Shown here piece after piece: positions 16,470-24,331 of a stretch of DNA of 64,000 bases. Each line of letters opens with the position of its first letter. Within the stretch, counting starts at the first letter, position 1. The translations under genes and the position numbers were made by a program. Origin of the DNA: an uncultured Prevotella sp. (GTDB taxonomy: Bacteria > Bacteroidota > Bacteroidia > Bacteroidales > Bacteroidaceae); NCBI GenBank assembly GCA_900548195.1, contig URJQ01000001.1:1-64000 (forward strand). Reading direction: 5' to 3'. The notes beneath the pieces were generated by a model. That model was not told the origin of the DNA. It was given only the letters and a program-made list of their open reading frames with translations, and did not search any database.

Positions 16470-17504
16470 ATGAATTTGAACATACTGAATGAGGCCGACT
16501 TGGCGCGGCTTCGTGATATAGTGGCCGAGGCTGAGCGCGTGCTTATCCTCGGCCATGTCAATGCAGACGGAGATGCTATCGGCTCATGTCTTACGTGGGC
16601 TGAATATCTCAGAAGACAAGGAAAGATAGCTAATATCGTAGTGCCTGACCAGTTTCCCGACTTCCTCAGATGGATGCCGGGCATAGAGCGTATTATTCGA
16701 TATGATAAAGTGCCGCAGACGGTCGATAAACTCTTTGCTGAAAGCGACACAATATTCTGCCTTGACTTCAACACTCCTTCCCGCATTACTGATGAATTGG
16801 GCGAGAAACTCGTCGCTGCACCTGGGCGTAAGGTGCTCATTGACCATCATTTAGGTCCTGATGTGAATACTGTGCTTACCATTTCACATCCTGATATGAG
16901 TTCTACAGCCGAACTCGTATTCCGACTTATCCACCAACTCGGAGGATATGAGGACATGACAAAGAATATGGCTGTGACGGCTTACTGCGGAATGATGACT
17001 GATACAGGTGGATTTACATTCAATTCCACCCGTCCTGAGATATTCCTTATTATCAGTCTTCTGCTCGCAAAAGGCATTGATAAGGATAAGATTTACCGCA
17101 ATGTATTCAATACATTCAGCCAAAGCAGACTACGTCTGACTGGCTATGTGCTATATGAAAAGCTCAATGTACTGGCTCCATTACACGCCTCATATTACGT
17201 TATTACAAAGGAAGAGCAGAAACGCTTCAATTACATCAAAGGCGATGCAGAGGGACTTGTCAATATGCCACTGCAGATGAAGGGGCATAGACTCTCCATC
17301 TCTTTGCGCGAAGACAGCGAGAAACATAATACTATATGGCTTAGCCTCAGAAGTGTCGATGACTTCCCTTGCAATGAAATGGCAGCTCGCTTCTTCAATG
17401 GAGGCGGACATAAGAATGCTTCTGGTGGCAAACTCTTCTGCTCTGTCGAGGAAGCTGAAAAGATAGTGATTGACGCTATACGCGCTTATTCCCACCTCTT
17501 GTAG
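16470..17504 (+). CDS. DHH/DHHA1 family phosphoesterase, NrnA type
   Basis: Protein of 344 residues of the bifunctional oligoribonuclease/pAp phosphatase family. The N-terminal DHH domain has GHVNADGDAIGS (metal site), CLDFN and VLIDHH. The C-terminal DHHA1 domain ends with FNGGGHKNASGG, the substrate-binding glycine motif. The likely job is the last step of RNA turnover, cutting nano-RNAs to mononucleotides, and dephosphorylating 3'-phosphoadenosine 5'-phosphate. The length is usual for the family. The assignment to NrnA rather than another DHH subfamily rests on domain order and motifs only. Confidence 0.88.
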   Translation: MNLNILNEADLARLRDIVAEAERVLILGHVNADGDAIGSCLTWAEYLRRQGKIANIVVPDQFPDFLRWMPGIERIIRYDKVPQTVDKLFAESDTIFCLDFNTPSRITDELGEKLVAAPGRKVLIDHHLGPDVNTVLTISHPDMSSTAELVFRLIHQLGGYEDMTKNMAVTAYCGMMTDTGGFTFNSTRPEIFLIISLLLAKGIDKDKIYRNVFNTFSQSRLRLTGYVLYEKLNVLAPLHASYYVITKEEQKRFNYIKGDAEGLVNMPLQMKGHRLSISLREDSEKHNTIWLSLRSVDDFPCNEMAARFFNGGGHKNASGGKLFCSVEEAEKIVIDAIRAYSHLL

Positions 17505-17591
17505 GCTGGAAATCGTGGAAAAGTTGCCGATAGCTTTCATTTTCTTCATTTTAATTAACTGTTCGTTTTACGATATTTGCTCCTTTTTTCG

Positions 17592-17599
17592 TAACTTTG
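17592..17599 (+). promoter_or_regulatory. Promoter -7 box for the DUF4827-like gene
   Basis: TAACTTTG matches TAnnTTTG, 28 bases before the ATG at 17627. The -33 region has only a T-rich stretch. Confidence 0.55.
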
Positions 17600-17626
17600 C
17601 ACCCGAAACTGTGTAATATATTATAA

Positions 17627-18268
17627 ATGAAAAAAATACTTTATACTTTATTGTGCGCTGTCGTTGCAGTCACAATGACTTCTTGTGACGATGTAGAGAC
17701 ATACGCAGAACAGCGTGATGCAGAGCGTGCAGCTATCTCCAAGTATCTTGTTGACCATAAGATTAAGGTGATATCAGAGAAGGAATTCCTCGCTAATGAT
17801 ACCACTACAGACGTATCAAAGAATGAGTATGTGCTCTTTGAGAGCTCTGGTGTCTATATGCAGATTGTCAATCGTGGATGTGGCGAAATCCTTAAGAAAG
17901 GCGAAAGTGCTGACGTGCTCACCCGTTTCAAGGAGTATAATGTCAATGGTGACTCTCTTCAGTTGACTAATATGAGTCTCACCACCGGCTATCTCTGCGA
18001 TAAATATAATGTGAAGAATACCAGTGGTTCATTCACAGCATCGTTCGATACCAGGTCAAGCCTTATGTATTTGGCGTACAGCAGCGCATCTGTTCCTGCT
18101 GGATGGCTCGTACCGCTGTCATATATCCGCCTCGGACGTCCTGCTGAAGAAGGGGACGAAATAGCCAAGGTGAAACTCCTTGTGCCTCATGATCAGGGAC
18201 ATCAGTATGCCAGCAAGGGAGTATATGCTTGCTTCTACGAATTGTCTTACCAGAGAGGGCTCAACTAA
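17627..18268 (+). CDS. Lipoprotein, DUF4827-like
   Basis: Predicted lipoprotein of 213 residues. The signal peptide ends in MTSC (Cys20). The mature part begins with an acidic helix (AEQRDAERAAISKYLVDHKI) and continues into a mixed alpha/beta domain, with QIVNRGCGEILKKGES and VPLSYIRLGRPAEEGDE. The layout and the helical KYL segment recall DUF4827 proteins and FKBP-like folds of Bacteroidales, but I cannot confirm that by search. No catalytic residues can be named. It has its own promoter and lies 79 bases before glmM. Probable location is the periplasmic face of a membrane. Confidence 0.7.
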   Translation: MKKILYTLLCAVVAVTMTSCDDVETYAEQRDAERAAISKYLVDHKIKVISEKEFLANDTTTDVSKNEYVLFESSGVYMQIVNRGCGEILKKGESADVLTRFKEYNVNGDSLQLTNMSLTTGYLCDKYNVKNTSGSFTASFDTRSSLMYLAYSSASVPAGWLVPLSYIRLGRPAEEGDEIAKVKLLVPHDQGHQYASKGVYACFYELSYQRGLN

Positions 18269-18347
18269 TCTTGCGCCTCTAAAATCCGATTTCAGCCCTG
18301 TGGGACTTGGACAAATCTCACATCGCCATACAAAAACGTAAATAGAC

Positions 18348-19736
18348 ATGACACTGATTAAATCAATTTCAGGCATCCGAGGTACTATCGGAGGTCCTGC
18401 CGGGGATACTCTAAATCCTCTTGACATAGTAAAGTTTACTTCAGCATACGCTACTTTCATCCGTAAGAGTACAAAGAATGCGTCAAACAAGATTGTTGTC
18501 GGTCGCGATGCGCGTATCTCTGGCGAGATGGTGAAGAATGTAGTCTGCGGAACATTGATGGGAATGGGATATGATGTCATAAATATCGGACTGGCATCTA
18601 CTCCTACTACTGAGCTCGCAGTGACAATGGCTGGCGCTGATGGTGGCATTATCATCACTGCAAGTCATAATCCACGCCATTGGAACGCATTGAAATTGCT
18701 CAATTCTCGCGGTGAATTCCTTACCGCGGCTGATGGTAATGAGGTTCTCTCTATTGCTGAGGCTGAGGCTTTCGAATATGCTGACGTTGACCACATGGGC
18801 AAATATTCAGAAGAAAATTTCGACGACCGTCATGTGGAGTCTGTGCTTAATCTCAAACTTGCTGATGTTGAGGCTATTAAGAAAGCGCATTTCCGTGTAA
18901 TCGTTGATTCTATCAACTCTGTTGGAGGCATTATTTTGCCAAAGCTTCTCGACCGTCTCGGAGTGGAATATACCTTCCTCAACGGCGAAGCAAATGGTGA
19001 TTTTGCCCATAATCCAGAGCCATTGGAGAAGAATCTCGGTGGTATCATGGGCGAACTCGCAAAGGGTGGCTATGACCTTGGTATCGTAGTCGATCCTGAT
19101 GTTGACCGTCTTGCCTTCATTTGTGAGGATGGAAAGATGTTTGGTGAGGAATATACACTCGTCAGTGTGGCTGACTATGTTCTCTCACATACTCCTGGCG
19201 CTACTGTAAGCAATCTGAGTAGTACCCGTGCTCTCCGCGATATAACAGAGAAGCATGGTGGTGTCTATACCGCAGCTGCTGTGGGTGAAGTAAATGTTAC
19301 CACTAAGATGCGTGAAGTTGGCGCTGTCATTGGTGGCGAAGGAAATGGTGGAGTAATCTATCCAAAAAGCCATTATGGACGTGATGCCCTCGTGGGAATC
19401 GCTCTCTTCCTTTCTTCTCTCGCACAGAAGGGTGTGAAAGTCAGCGAACTCAGAAAGACTTTCCCTGAGTATTTCATTGCTAAGAATCGCATTGACCTTA
19501 CTCCAACCACTGATGTTGATGCTATCCTCATGAAAGTGAAGGAGATGTTTGCTGCTCAAAAGGATGCTTCTGTCAATGATATTGATGGTGTAAAGATTGA
19601 TTTTCCTGACAAATGGGTACACCTCCGCAAGAGTAACACTGAGCCAATCATCCGCGTTTATTCTGAAGCACACACCATGGAAGAGGCTGAAGCCATCGGC
19701 AAGCAGCTCATGGACGTAGTCTATTCCTTCCAGTAA
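18348..19736 (+). CDS. glmM: Phosphoglucosamine mutase / phosphohexomutase
   Basis: Alpha-D-phosphohexomutase of 462 residues. It interconverts hexosamine-6-phosphate and -1-phosphate, most likely glucosamine phosphate on the way to UDP-GlcNAc. GIIITASHNP carries the phosphoserine Ser106. VVDPDVDRLAF is the metal-binding loop, GGEGNGGVIYP the sugar-binding loop, and RKSNTEPIIRVY the phosphate-binding loop. All four domains are present at the normal length. Phosphomannomutase is the main alternative, since the families overlap in motifs. A strong bidirectional terminator follows at 19798. Confidence 0.85.
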   Translation: MTLIKSISGIRGTIGGPAGDTLNPLDIVKFTSAYATFIRKSTKNASNKIVVGRDARISGEMVKNVVCGTLMGMGYDVINIGLASTPTTELAVTMAGADGGIIITASHNPRHWNALKLLNSRGEFLTAADGNEVLSIAEAEAFEYADVDHMGKYSEENFDDRHVESVLNLKLADVEAIKKAHFRVIVDSINSVGGIILPKLLDRLGVEYTFLNGEANGDFAHNPEPLEKNLGGIMGELAKGGYDLGIVVDPDVDRLAFICEDGKMFGEEYTLVSVADYVLSHTPGATVSNLSSTRALRDITEKHGGVYTAAAVGEVNVTTKMREVGAVIGGEGNGGVIYPKSHYGRDALVGIALFLSSLAQKGVKVSELRKTFPEYFIAKNRIDLTPTTDVDAILMKVKEMFAAQKDASVNDIDGVKIDFPDKWVHLRKSNTEPIIRVYSEAHTMEEAEAIGKQLMDVVYSFQ

Positions 19737-19748
19737 CCGAACGATAGA

Positions 19749-19779
19749 GCCACTGTGTCAGCCGCGTTACCGGCTGATA
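19749..19779. repeat. 31-nt palindromic interspersed repeat, copy 1
   Basis: The sequence starts GCCACTGTGTCAGCCGC and contains a 7-bp stem TCAGCCG/CGGCTGA with a 6-nt loop. The reverse complement occurs at 44200-44230 with 31 of 31 identity. The first 17 bases recur at 46221-46237. It lies just after glmM. Confidence 0.8.
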
Positions 19780-19797
19780 TTCGCATAGATACAAACG

Positions 19798-19840
19798 AAA
19801 ATACAGGAAAACAAAGAATTACTCTGTTTTCCTGTATTTT
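19798..19840. terminator. Bidirectional terminator between glmM and the tRNA/SRP RNA unit
   Basis: A perfect 16-bp stem (19798-19813 with 19825-19840) has an 11-nt loop. The arms are A-rich on the left and T-rich on the right, so each direction ends in a U-run. It serves convergent transcripts. Confidence 0.85.
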
Positions 19841-19917
19841 CATTTGTTGTAATGACCTTCCCGCAAAAGCATAAAAAAGAAGGAAATCTCCATAGGAAAC
19901 TTCCTTCTTATCTTTCG

Positions 19918-19991
19918 AGCCTCTTGTCGGATTCGAACCAACGACCCCGAGATTACAAATCACGTGCTCTGGCCAACTGAGCTAAAGAGGC
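19918..19991 (-). tRNA. tRNA-Thr (anticodon UGU)
   Basis: The minus strand folds as a full cloverleaf. The acceptor is GCCTCTT/AAGAGGC, the D stem GCTC/GAGC, the anticodon loop TTTGTAA (anticodon TGT, reads ACA), and the T arm GTTGG-TTCGAAT-CCGAC. The anticodon stem has one U-U mismatch (positions 29 and 41). The discriminator is U and CCA is not encoded, so it is added after transcription. It directly follows the SRP RNA on the same strand. Confidence 0.95.
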
Positions 19992-19992
19992 G

Positions 19993-20090
19993 GGTGGGCA
20001 GCTACTTACATCGCGCCGCTACAACCAACTACCTTTGCTACGTTCCCGTCCTGGAGGATTCGAAGGGAGCTGGCCGTGCAAGACTGCCCA
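19993..20090 (-). ncRNA. ffs: Signal recognition particle RNA (4.5S type)
   Basis: The minus strand has the conserved SRP S-domain apical hairpin ACG-GGAA-CGT followed by AGCA and AAGG, inside CCAGGACGGGAACGTAGCA. This matches the bacterial pattern of a GGAA tetraloop followed by an asymmetric AGCA side. The ends pair: GGGCAG with CTGCCC, then CTTGCA with TGTAAG. The total of about 98 nt fits the small bacterial SRP RNA, which binds Ffh and guides membrane proteins to FtsY/SecYEG. The 3' end abuts the tRNA-Thr 5' end, so the two are probably cut from one precursor. End positions are approximate. Confidence 0.85.
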
Positions 20091-20179
20091 TGTTTTTGAC
20101 CTGCGAAAGCAAGCCTTTCAAGGGGCGAAAACCAAGCGTTCTCAATGCTATTGCTGAGCCGTTTTTGATTTTGCGAGTG

Positions 20180-20187
20180 CAAAGGTA
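20180..20187 (-). promoter_or_regulatory. Promoter -7 box of the SRP RNA / tRNA-Thr unit
   Basis: TACCTTTG on the minus strand matches TAnnTTTG. Transcription would start near 20173, leaving a leader of about 85 nt before the mature SRP RNA. Confidence 0.6.
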
Positions 20188-20350
20188 ATGCTTTTATTTG
20201 AGAAAAAAGAGTAAATCTCAAACTTTTAACTTCTATTAACGACATTAGCAATACTCCTAACGCAATGCGAAAACACAAAAAAATACTTAAAATTAACCTT
20301 TTACTATGTAAAAACTTTCATTATATGATGCGTATATGACGAAAAATGAG

Positions 20351-20358
20351 TAACTTTG
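20351..20358 (+). promoter_or_regulatory. Promoter -7 box for the DUF4199-like gene
   Basis: TAACTTTG matches TAnnTTTG, 47 bases before the preferred ATG at 20405. The upstream ATG at 20369 is only 11 bases downstream of this box, near the expected transcript start, which favours 20405. Confidence 0.55.
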
Positions 20359-20404
20359 CAGAAAATATGTGCCTACCTATGGCATTGGTATAGTAATTAG
20401 AAAA

Positions 20405-20950
20405 ATGATAACAAGAGAAGAATATAAACAGTTGAAGGCTTTCGCTCGCGTCGATGGAGCTATCCTCGGCGTGATTATGATGGCCACTTTCATGGCATTC
20501 GTACATAGTTTCACGGATGCTTTCTGGCAGATAGCCTATATCATCGGCATTATTGTAGTGCCTGTTTTTGTGGCTTTAAGAGTGAGAAACTATCGTGATA
20601 AGATAGTAGAGAAAAGGGTTAGTTTCCGTCGTGCGGCAGGTTATTCCATGTTTTGCTTTGGCTATGCCTCACTCGTATTCTCGCTTTCAGTGCTCGTCTA
20701 TCTCCAGTATTTTGATAATGGCACCCTCTTGATGGGATTGCAGGAATACTTCCGCACGCCAGAGATGGCGCAAGCTATGAAGGCTTACGGTGTCGATGCT
20801 GCCACAATGAAGCAGGAAGTGGCTGCTCTTTCATCGCTCCGTCCTGTCGATGTCGCATTTACAATGATTTCAAATACGCTTATGTCAGGCTTGTTCTGCA
20901 GCCTTATCATCGCAGTAATATCCCGACGTGAGCCACGAAGGGTGGCTTAA
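20405..20950 (+). CDS. DUF4199-like integral membrane protein
   Basis: Membrane protein of 181 residues from ATG 20405. It has four hydrophobic segments: residues about 15-35 (GAILGVIMMATFMAF), 42-60 (IAYIIGIIVVPVFVAL), 78-100 (MFCFGYASLVFSLSVLVYL) and 155-172 (LMSGLFCSLIIAVI). A soluble loop between the third and fourth carries FRTPEMAQAMKAYGVD. This layout matches DUF4199 proteins, which often stand just before a GT2 glycosyltransferase in Bacteroidales, as here (99 bases). Function is unknown. A role with the glycosyltransferase is only suggested by position. Confidence 0.75.
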   Translation: MITREEYKQLKAFARVDGAILGVIMMATFMAFVHSFTDAFWQIAYIIGIIVVPVFVALRVRNYRDKIVEKRVSFRRAAGYSMFCFGYASLVFSLSVLVYLQYFDNGTLLMGLQEYFRTPEMAQAMKAYGVDAATMKQEVAALSSLRPVDVAFTMISNTLMSGLFCSLIIAVISRREPRRVA

Positions 20951-21049
20951 CCCGAATATCTTTGAATAGTAAGTTAGTTTGCAGTTTGCATTTCGCTTGC
21001 CAATAGCAAAAGAAAAACTGCCAAATGACAAAATCACCAAACAACGAAA

Positions 21050-22021
21050 ATGAATATATCAGTAATAGTACCCCTCTACAATGAAGAAGAATCGCTTCCG
21101 GAACTCTATGCTTGGATAGACAGAGTGATGAAGTCTAAAGGCTTCTCTTACGAAGTAATATTCGTCAATGACGGAAGTACAGACCGTTCTTGGGACGTAA
21201 TCCGCGAACTTAGTGAGAAATCGGAGAATGTCAAAGGCATCAAGTTCCGCCGTAATTACGGTAAGTCGCCTGCTCTCTACTGCGGTTTTGCTGCCGCTCA
21301 AGGTGATGTGGTGATTACTATGGATGCTGACCTTCAGGATTCTCCTGACGAGATACCGGAGCTCTACCGCATGATTATGGAGGATGGCTATGACCTCGTG
21401 TCAGGATATAAGCAGAACAGAAAGAAGGGAGACCCGCTTTCTAAGACTATTCCTACCAAACTCTTTAATGCTACAGCGCGTCAGGTAAGCGGAATACATA
21501 ATCTTCATGACTTCAACTGTGGACTGAAAGCTTATCGCAAAGAGGTGGTAAAGAATATTGAGGTCTATGGCGAGATGCACCGCTATATCCCTTATCTTGC
21601 TAAGAATGCAGGTTTCTCAAAGATTGGAGAAAAACCTGTACATCATCAGGCTCGTAAGTTTGGAACGTCGAAGTTTATGGGTTGGAACCGCTTTGTCAAT
21701 GGTTATCTCGACCTTCTCACGCTTTGGTTCCTATCTACTTTTGGCAAGAAACCGATGCATATCTTTGGTTTCCTCGGCACTCTTGTATTCATGGTGGGTT
21801 TCTTCTCTGCCTTAGGAATCGGTGTCGATAAGCTTTGGGCTTTGTCGCAAGGCATCCCGCAGCGCCTTGTTACAGACTCGCCTTGGTTCTACATCGCATT
21901 GACGATGATGATGATAGGCACGCAGTTGTTCCTCGCTGGATTTATAGGAGACCTCTTAAGCCGTTCTTCTCAGAATCGTAATGACTATCAGATAGAGGAG
22001 GAAATAAGATGCGGAAAGTAG
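21050..22021 (+). CDS. Family 2 glycosyltransferase with two C-terminal membrane helices
   Basis: Protein of 323 residues of the DPM1/GtrB/ArnC-like group. The GT-A domain has VIVPLYNEEESLPELY at the N-terminus, FVNDGSTDRSW, and the catalytic/metal motif MDADLQDSPDEIP. Two hydrophobic helices follow at about 240-265 and 285-310. Members transfer a sugar from a nucleotide donor to a polyprenyl phosphate at the inner membrane. The donor cannot be told. Its last 13 bases overlap the next gene, showing translational coupling with the small lipoprotein downstream. Confidence 0.88.
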   Translation: MNISVIVPLYNEEESLPELYAWIDRVMKSKGFSYEVIFVNDGSTDRSWDVIRELSEKSENVKGIKFRRNYGKSPALYCGFAAAQGDVVITMDADLQDSPDEIPELYRMIMEDGYDLVSGYKQNRKKGDPLSKTIPTKLFNATARQVSGIHNLHDFNCGLKAYRKEVVKNIEVYGEMHRYIPYLAKNAGFSKIGEKPVHHQARKFGTSKFMGWNRFVNGYLDLLTLWFLSTFGKKPMHIFGFLGTLVFMVGFFSALGIGVDKLWALSQGIPQRLVTDSPWFYIALTMMMIGTQLFLAGFIGDLLSRSSQNRNDYQIEEEIRCGK

Positions 22022-22500
22022 TGATTTGCTGCATAGCGGCATTGGCAATCATGGTGGGGTGTACCTCCATTGACTGCTCCGTCAACAGCACTGTGCTCTG
22101 TTCTTACCGTTTCATGAATGCAAAAGGCGACTCCGTGATGCTGGGCAATCCTGTCAGCGTGGTCTCTGCACGAACCATTGACGGTAATGATACAGTCCTG
22201 ATAAACAAGTTGGAGAATGCTTGCACATTCCGCATTCCTATGAGTTATGCGCAGGATGCTGACGAATTGCGATTTATCGTAACCGATAATCAGGGAAAGG
22301 AGAGCACTGACTATGTGGTGGTGTCAAAGACTAACGAACCTGTATTTGAAAGTGTCGATTGCGCTCCACGCTACAATCACACCATTTCAAGCATCAGCAC
22401 CACTCATAATTTCATCGATTCCATCGTAGTAAAAAATAATAAGGTAACAAATGATCCGACAAAAATCAATATATTTGTCTATCTCCACACTGCTGATTAG
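22009..22500 (+). CDS. Small lipoprotein, DUF6452-like
   Basis: Lipoprotein of 163 residues; the signal ends in MVGC (Cys18). The mature part is rich in beta strands with several Cys (SIDCSVNSTVLCSY, ACTF, DCAPRY). It ends in a run of about 20 residues with HNFIDSIVV and NIFVYLHTAD. It resembles the DUF6452 family found beside DUF6048 genes in Bacteroidales, but this is from memory of gene order and not a search. It overlaps the glycosyltransferase by 13 bases and the next gene by 50 bases. A joint envelope role is inferred. Confidence 0.72.
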   Translation: MRKVVICCIAALAIMVGCTSIDCSVNSTVLCSYRFMNAKGDSVMLGNPVSVVSARTIDGNDTVLINKLENACTFRIPMSYAQDADELRFIVTDNQGKESTDYVVVSKTNEPVFESVDCAPRYNHTISSISTTHNFIDSIVVKNNKVTNDPTKINIFVYLHTAD

Positions 22501-23140
22501 TCTCGCTCTCATCCTGGGAGCCTCGCAGGCTCATGCTCAGAAGCTCAAGATAGAGGTGCTTCCTGACTCTGTTCCTTTCTTCAGAGGACTGAGTGTAGGC
22601 GCTGATCTCTTCGGTGTAATCCAGAGGCAGGTCAGTGATTACGGTCAGTATGAGGCAAATTTGAGGGTCAATCTCAAGGATAAGTATTTCCTAGTATTCG
22701 AACTTGGTATCGGCGATGCTGATCATAAAGACGATGCTGTGACGGGAATAAGCGTCAAGACCCGCGCTCCTTACGGACGAATCGGATGCGATTTCAATGT
22801 GCTGAAGAATAAGCATGATGATTATCGTGCCTTTGTAGGACTCAGATATGCTTACACCAACTTCGATTTTGAGTTGTCGCATAAAGGAGTAGATGACCCG
22901 GTATGGGGCGGTACGGCAGAGTATGGCACTAAAGAAAATTGCTATTACCACTGGCTCGAAGCCCTCTTTGCAGTCGATGCTAAAGTCATAGGGCCTGTAA
23001 GACTCGGCTGGAGCGTCAGATACCGCAGGAGAATAGCAAGTTCTGACTGCTCCACTGGTGAGGTGTGGTATGTTCCAGGCTTCGGTAAAGCAAAGAAAAC
23101 GTGCATTGGTGGAAGCTTTAATATTGCCGTTGAGATATAA
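22451..23140 (+). CDS. Predicted outer-membrane beta-barrel-like protein, DUF6048-like
   Basis: Protein of 229 residues with a signal peptide (MIRQKSIYLSISTLLISLAL, cleavage near AHAQ, residue 30). The mature part alternates hydrophobic strands and short turns (YFLVFELGIGDADH, YRAFVGLRYAYTNFDF, GPVRLGWSVRYRRRI). It ends in an aromatic-poor strand, SFNIAVEI. This fits a small eight-strand outer-membrane barrel. It starts inside the previous gene, with a 50-base overlap in another frame, which is large for a real pair. Both frames are open and both proteins have signal peptides, so both look genuine. Confidence 0.75.
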   Translation: MIRQKSIYLSISTLLISLALILGASQAHAQKLKIEVLPDSVPFFRGLSVGADLFGVIQRQVSDYGQYEANLRVNLKDKYFLVFELGIGDADHKDDAVTGISVKTRAPYGRIGCDFNVLKNKHDDYRAFVGLRYAYTNFDFELSHKGVDDPVWGGTAEYGTKENCYYHWLEALFAVDAKVIGPVRLGWSVRYRRRIASSDCSTGEVWYVPGFGKAKKTCIGGSFNIAVEI

Positions 23141-23151
23141 TTCAGAATGCC

Positions 23152-23260
23152 AAGTAGGTGATTGGAATTATCTTTATAATAGCTTTGCACACAAAAGAGC
23201 ATAGATATTATTAAAATGAAAATCAATTATCATTATCAAAATGATTTTGATTAACTACTT
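23152..23260. repeat. Dispersed inverted-end repeat (AGTAGGTGAT family), copy 1
   Basis: It begins AAGTAGGTGATTGGAATTAT and ends ATTTTGATTAACTACTT, which are inverted relatives. A shorter relative of 67 bp lies at 32090-32156; copy 1 carries about 42 extra bases in the middle. That extra part includes TAGCTTTG (23180-23187), a possible -7 box for apbE. Confidence 0.65.
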
Positions 23261-23326
23261 AAACCCTGAAGAAAAGTTTCGACAAAGCACAATAATTATA
23301 CAAACAAAACTTGAACATTTACTCAA

Positions 23327-24331
23327 ATGAAGAAGGTCTTACCAATTTTATTCATACTCGTTGTCCTCGTCGTAGCGGGCATTGCAGTAGGAAGAAAGAA
23401 TGCAGATTACCAGCATGACTCCGGTCTTGTCTTCGGTACATCATATAATATAACCTATCAGAGCAATGATAATCTCAAGCCGGAGATAGAGAAAGCCCTT
23501 GCAGAAGTGGACGCTTCGCTCTCGCCTTTCAATGAGAAATCGGTGATAACCCATGTCAACAAGAATGAGGCAGTTACCCTCGATGACCATTTCATCACTG
23601 TTTTCCGCCTCTCTTCTGAGATTTATAAAGACACGGAAGGCGCATTCGACATCACTGTTGCTCCGCTTGTAAATGCTTGGGGCTTTGGTTTTAAGAACGG
23701 TATTACGCCAGATCGCCATGCTATTGACAGCCTGATGCAGTTTGTAGGCTTTGACAAAGTGAAACTGCAGGATGGAAAGATAATAAAGACCGATGACAGA
23801 TTGATGCTCGATTGCAGTGCTATAGCCAAGGGATATGGCGTCGATGCCGTCGCAAGACTGCTGAAATCCAAGGGTATTGACAATTATATGGTGGAGATAG
23901 GAGGCGAGATTGTTGCTTCTGGAGAAAACCCTAAAGGTGCTCCTTGGCGCATTGGAGTAAGCAAACCGGATGATGATTCCGTAAGCGTTAGTAATGAGAT
24001 ACAGGGTATTATAAATATCTCCAATAGAGCAATGGCGACCAGTGGCAACTACCGCAACTTCTATTACAAAGGCGGAAAGAAATATGCACACACCATAGAC
24101 CCTAAGACCGGTTGCCCAGTGCAGCACTCCATTCTCTCTGCTACCGTGGTGAGTGACGAATGTGCAAAGGCTGATGCCTATGCCACAGCATTCATGGTGA
24201 TGGGTTTAGACAAGGCTAAAGCAGTCTTGGCACGCCATAAGGACTTGATGGCTTACTTCATTTATAGTGATGATAAAGGAAATAATAAGGTGTGGTATTC
24301 ACCTTCATTAAAGGCAAACTTAGAAGAGTAA
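23327..24331 (+). CDS. apbE: FAD:protein FMN transferase
   Basis: Flavin transferase of 334 residues. It links FMN through a phosphoester bond to a Ser/Thr of target proteins such as Na+-NQR or Rnf subunits. The N-terminus has one hydrophobic segment (residues 4-21) without a lipobox Cys, so it is probably a membrane-anchored or secreted form. Family motifs are DCSAIAKGYGVDAVA, VEIGGEIVASG, TSGNYRNFY, and the C-terminal HTIDPKTGCPV with DAYATAFMVMG. The gene stops at 24331, where the ATG of the regulator overlaps its stop by one base. Confidence 0.93.
   Translation: MKKVLPILFILVVLVVAGIAVGRKNADYQHDSGLVFGTSYNITYQSNDNLKPEIEKALAEVDASLSPFNEKSVITHVNKNEAVTLDDHFITVFRLSSEIYKDTEGAFDITVAPLVNAWGFGFKNGITPDRHAIDSLMQFVGFDKVKLQDGKIIKTDDRLMLDCSAIAKGYGVDAVARLLKSKGIDNYMVEIGGEIVASGENPKGAPWRIGVSKPDDDSVSVSNEIQGIINISNRAMATSGNYRNFYYKGGKKYAHTIDPKTGCPVQHSILSATVVSDECAKADAYATAFMVMGLDKAKAVLARHKDLMAYFIYSDDKGNNKVWYSPSLKANLEE

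Noticed and set aside
19721..19963. 80-codon frame over the terminator and tRNA
   Set aside because: The region is explained by the terminator and tRNA-Thr.
19993..20187. tmRNA or RNase P RNA at this site
   Set aside because: The expected tag reading frame, tRNA-like ends and RNase P core motifs are lacking, whereas the SRP apical hairpin is present.
20006..20278. 90-codon frame opposite the SRP RNA
   Set aside because: The SRP RNA fold and promoter explain this stretch better.
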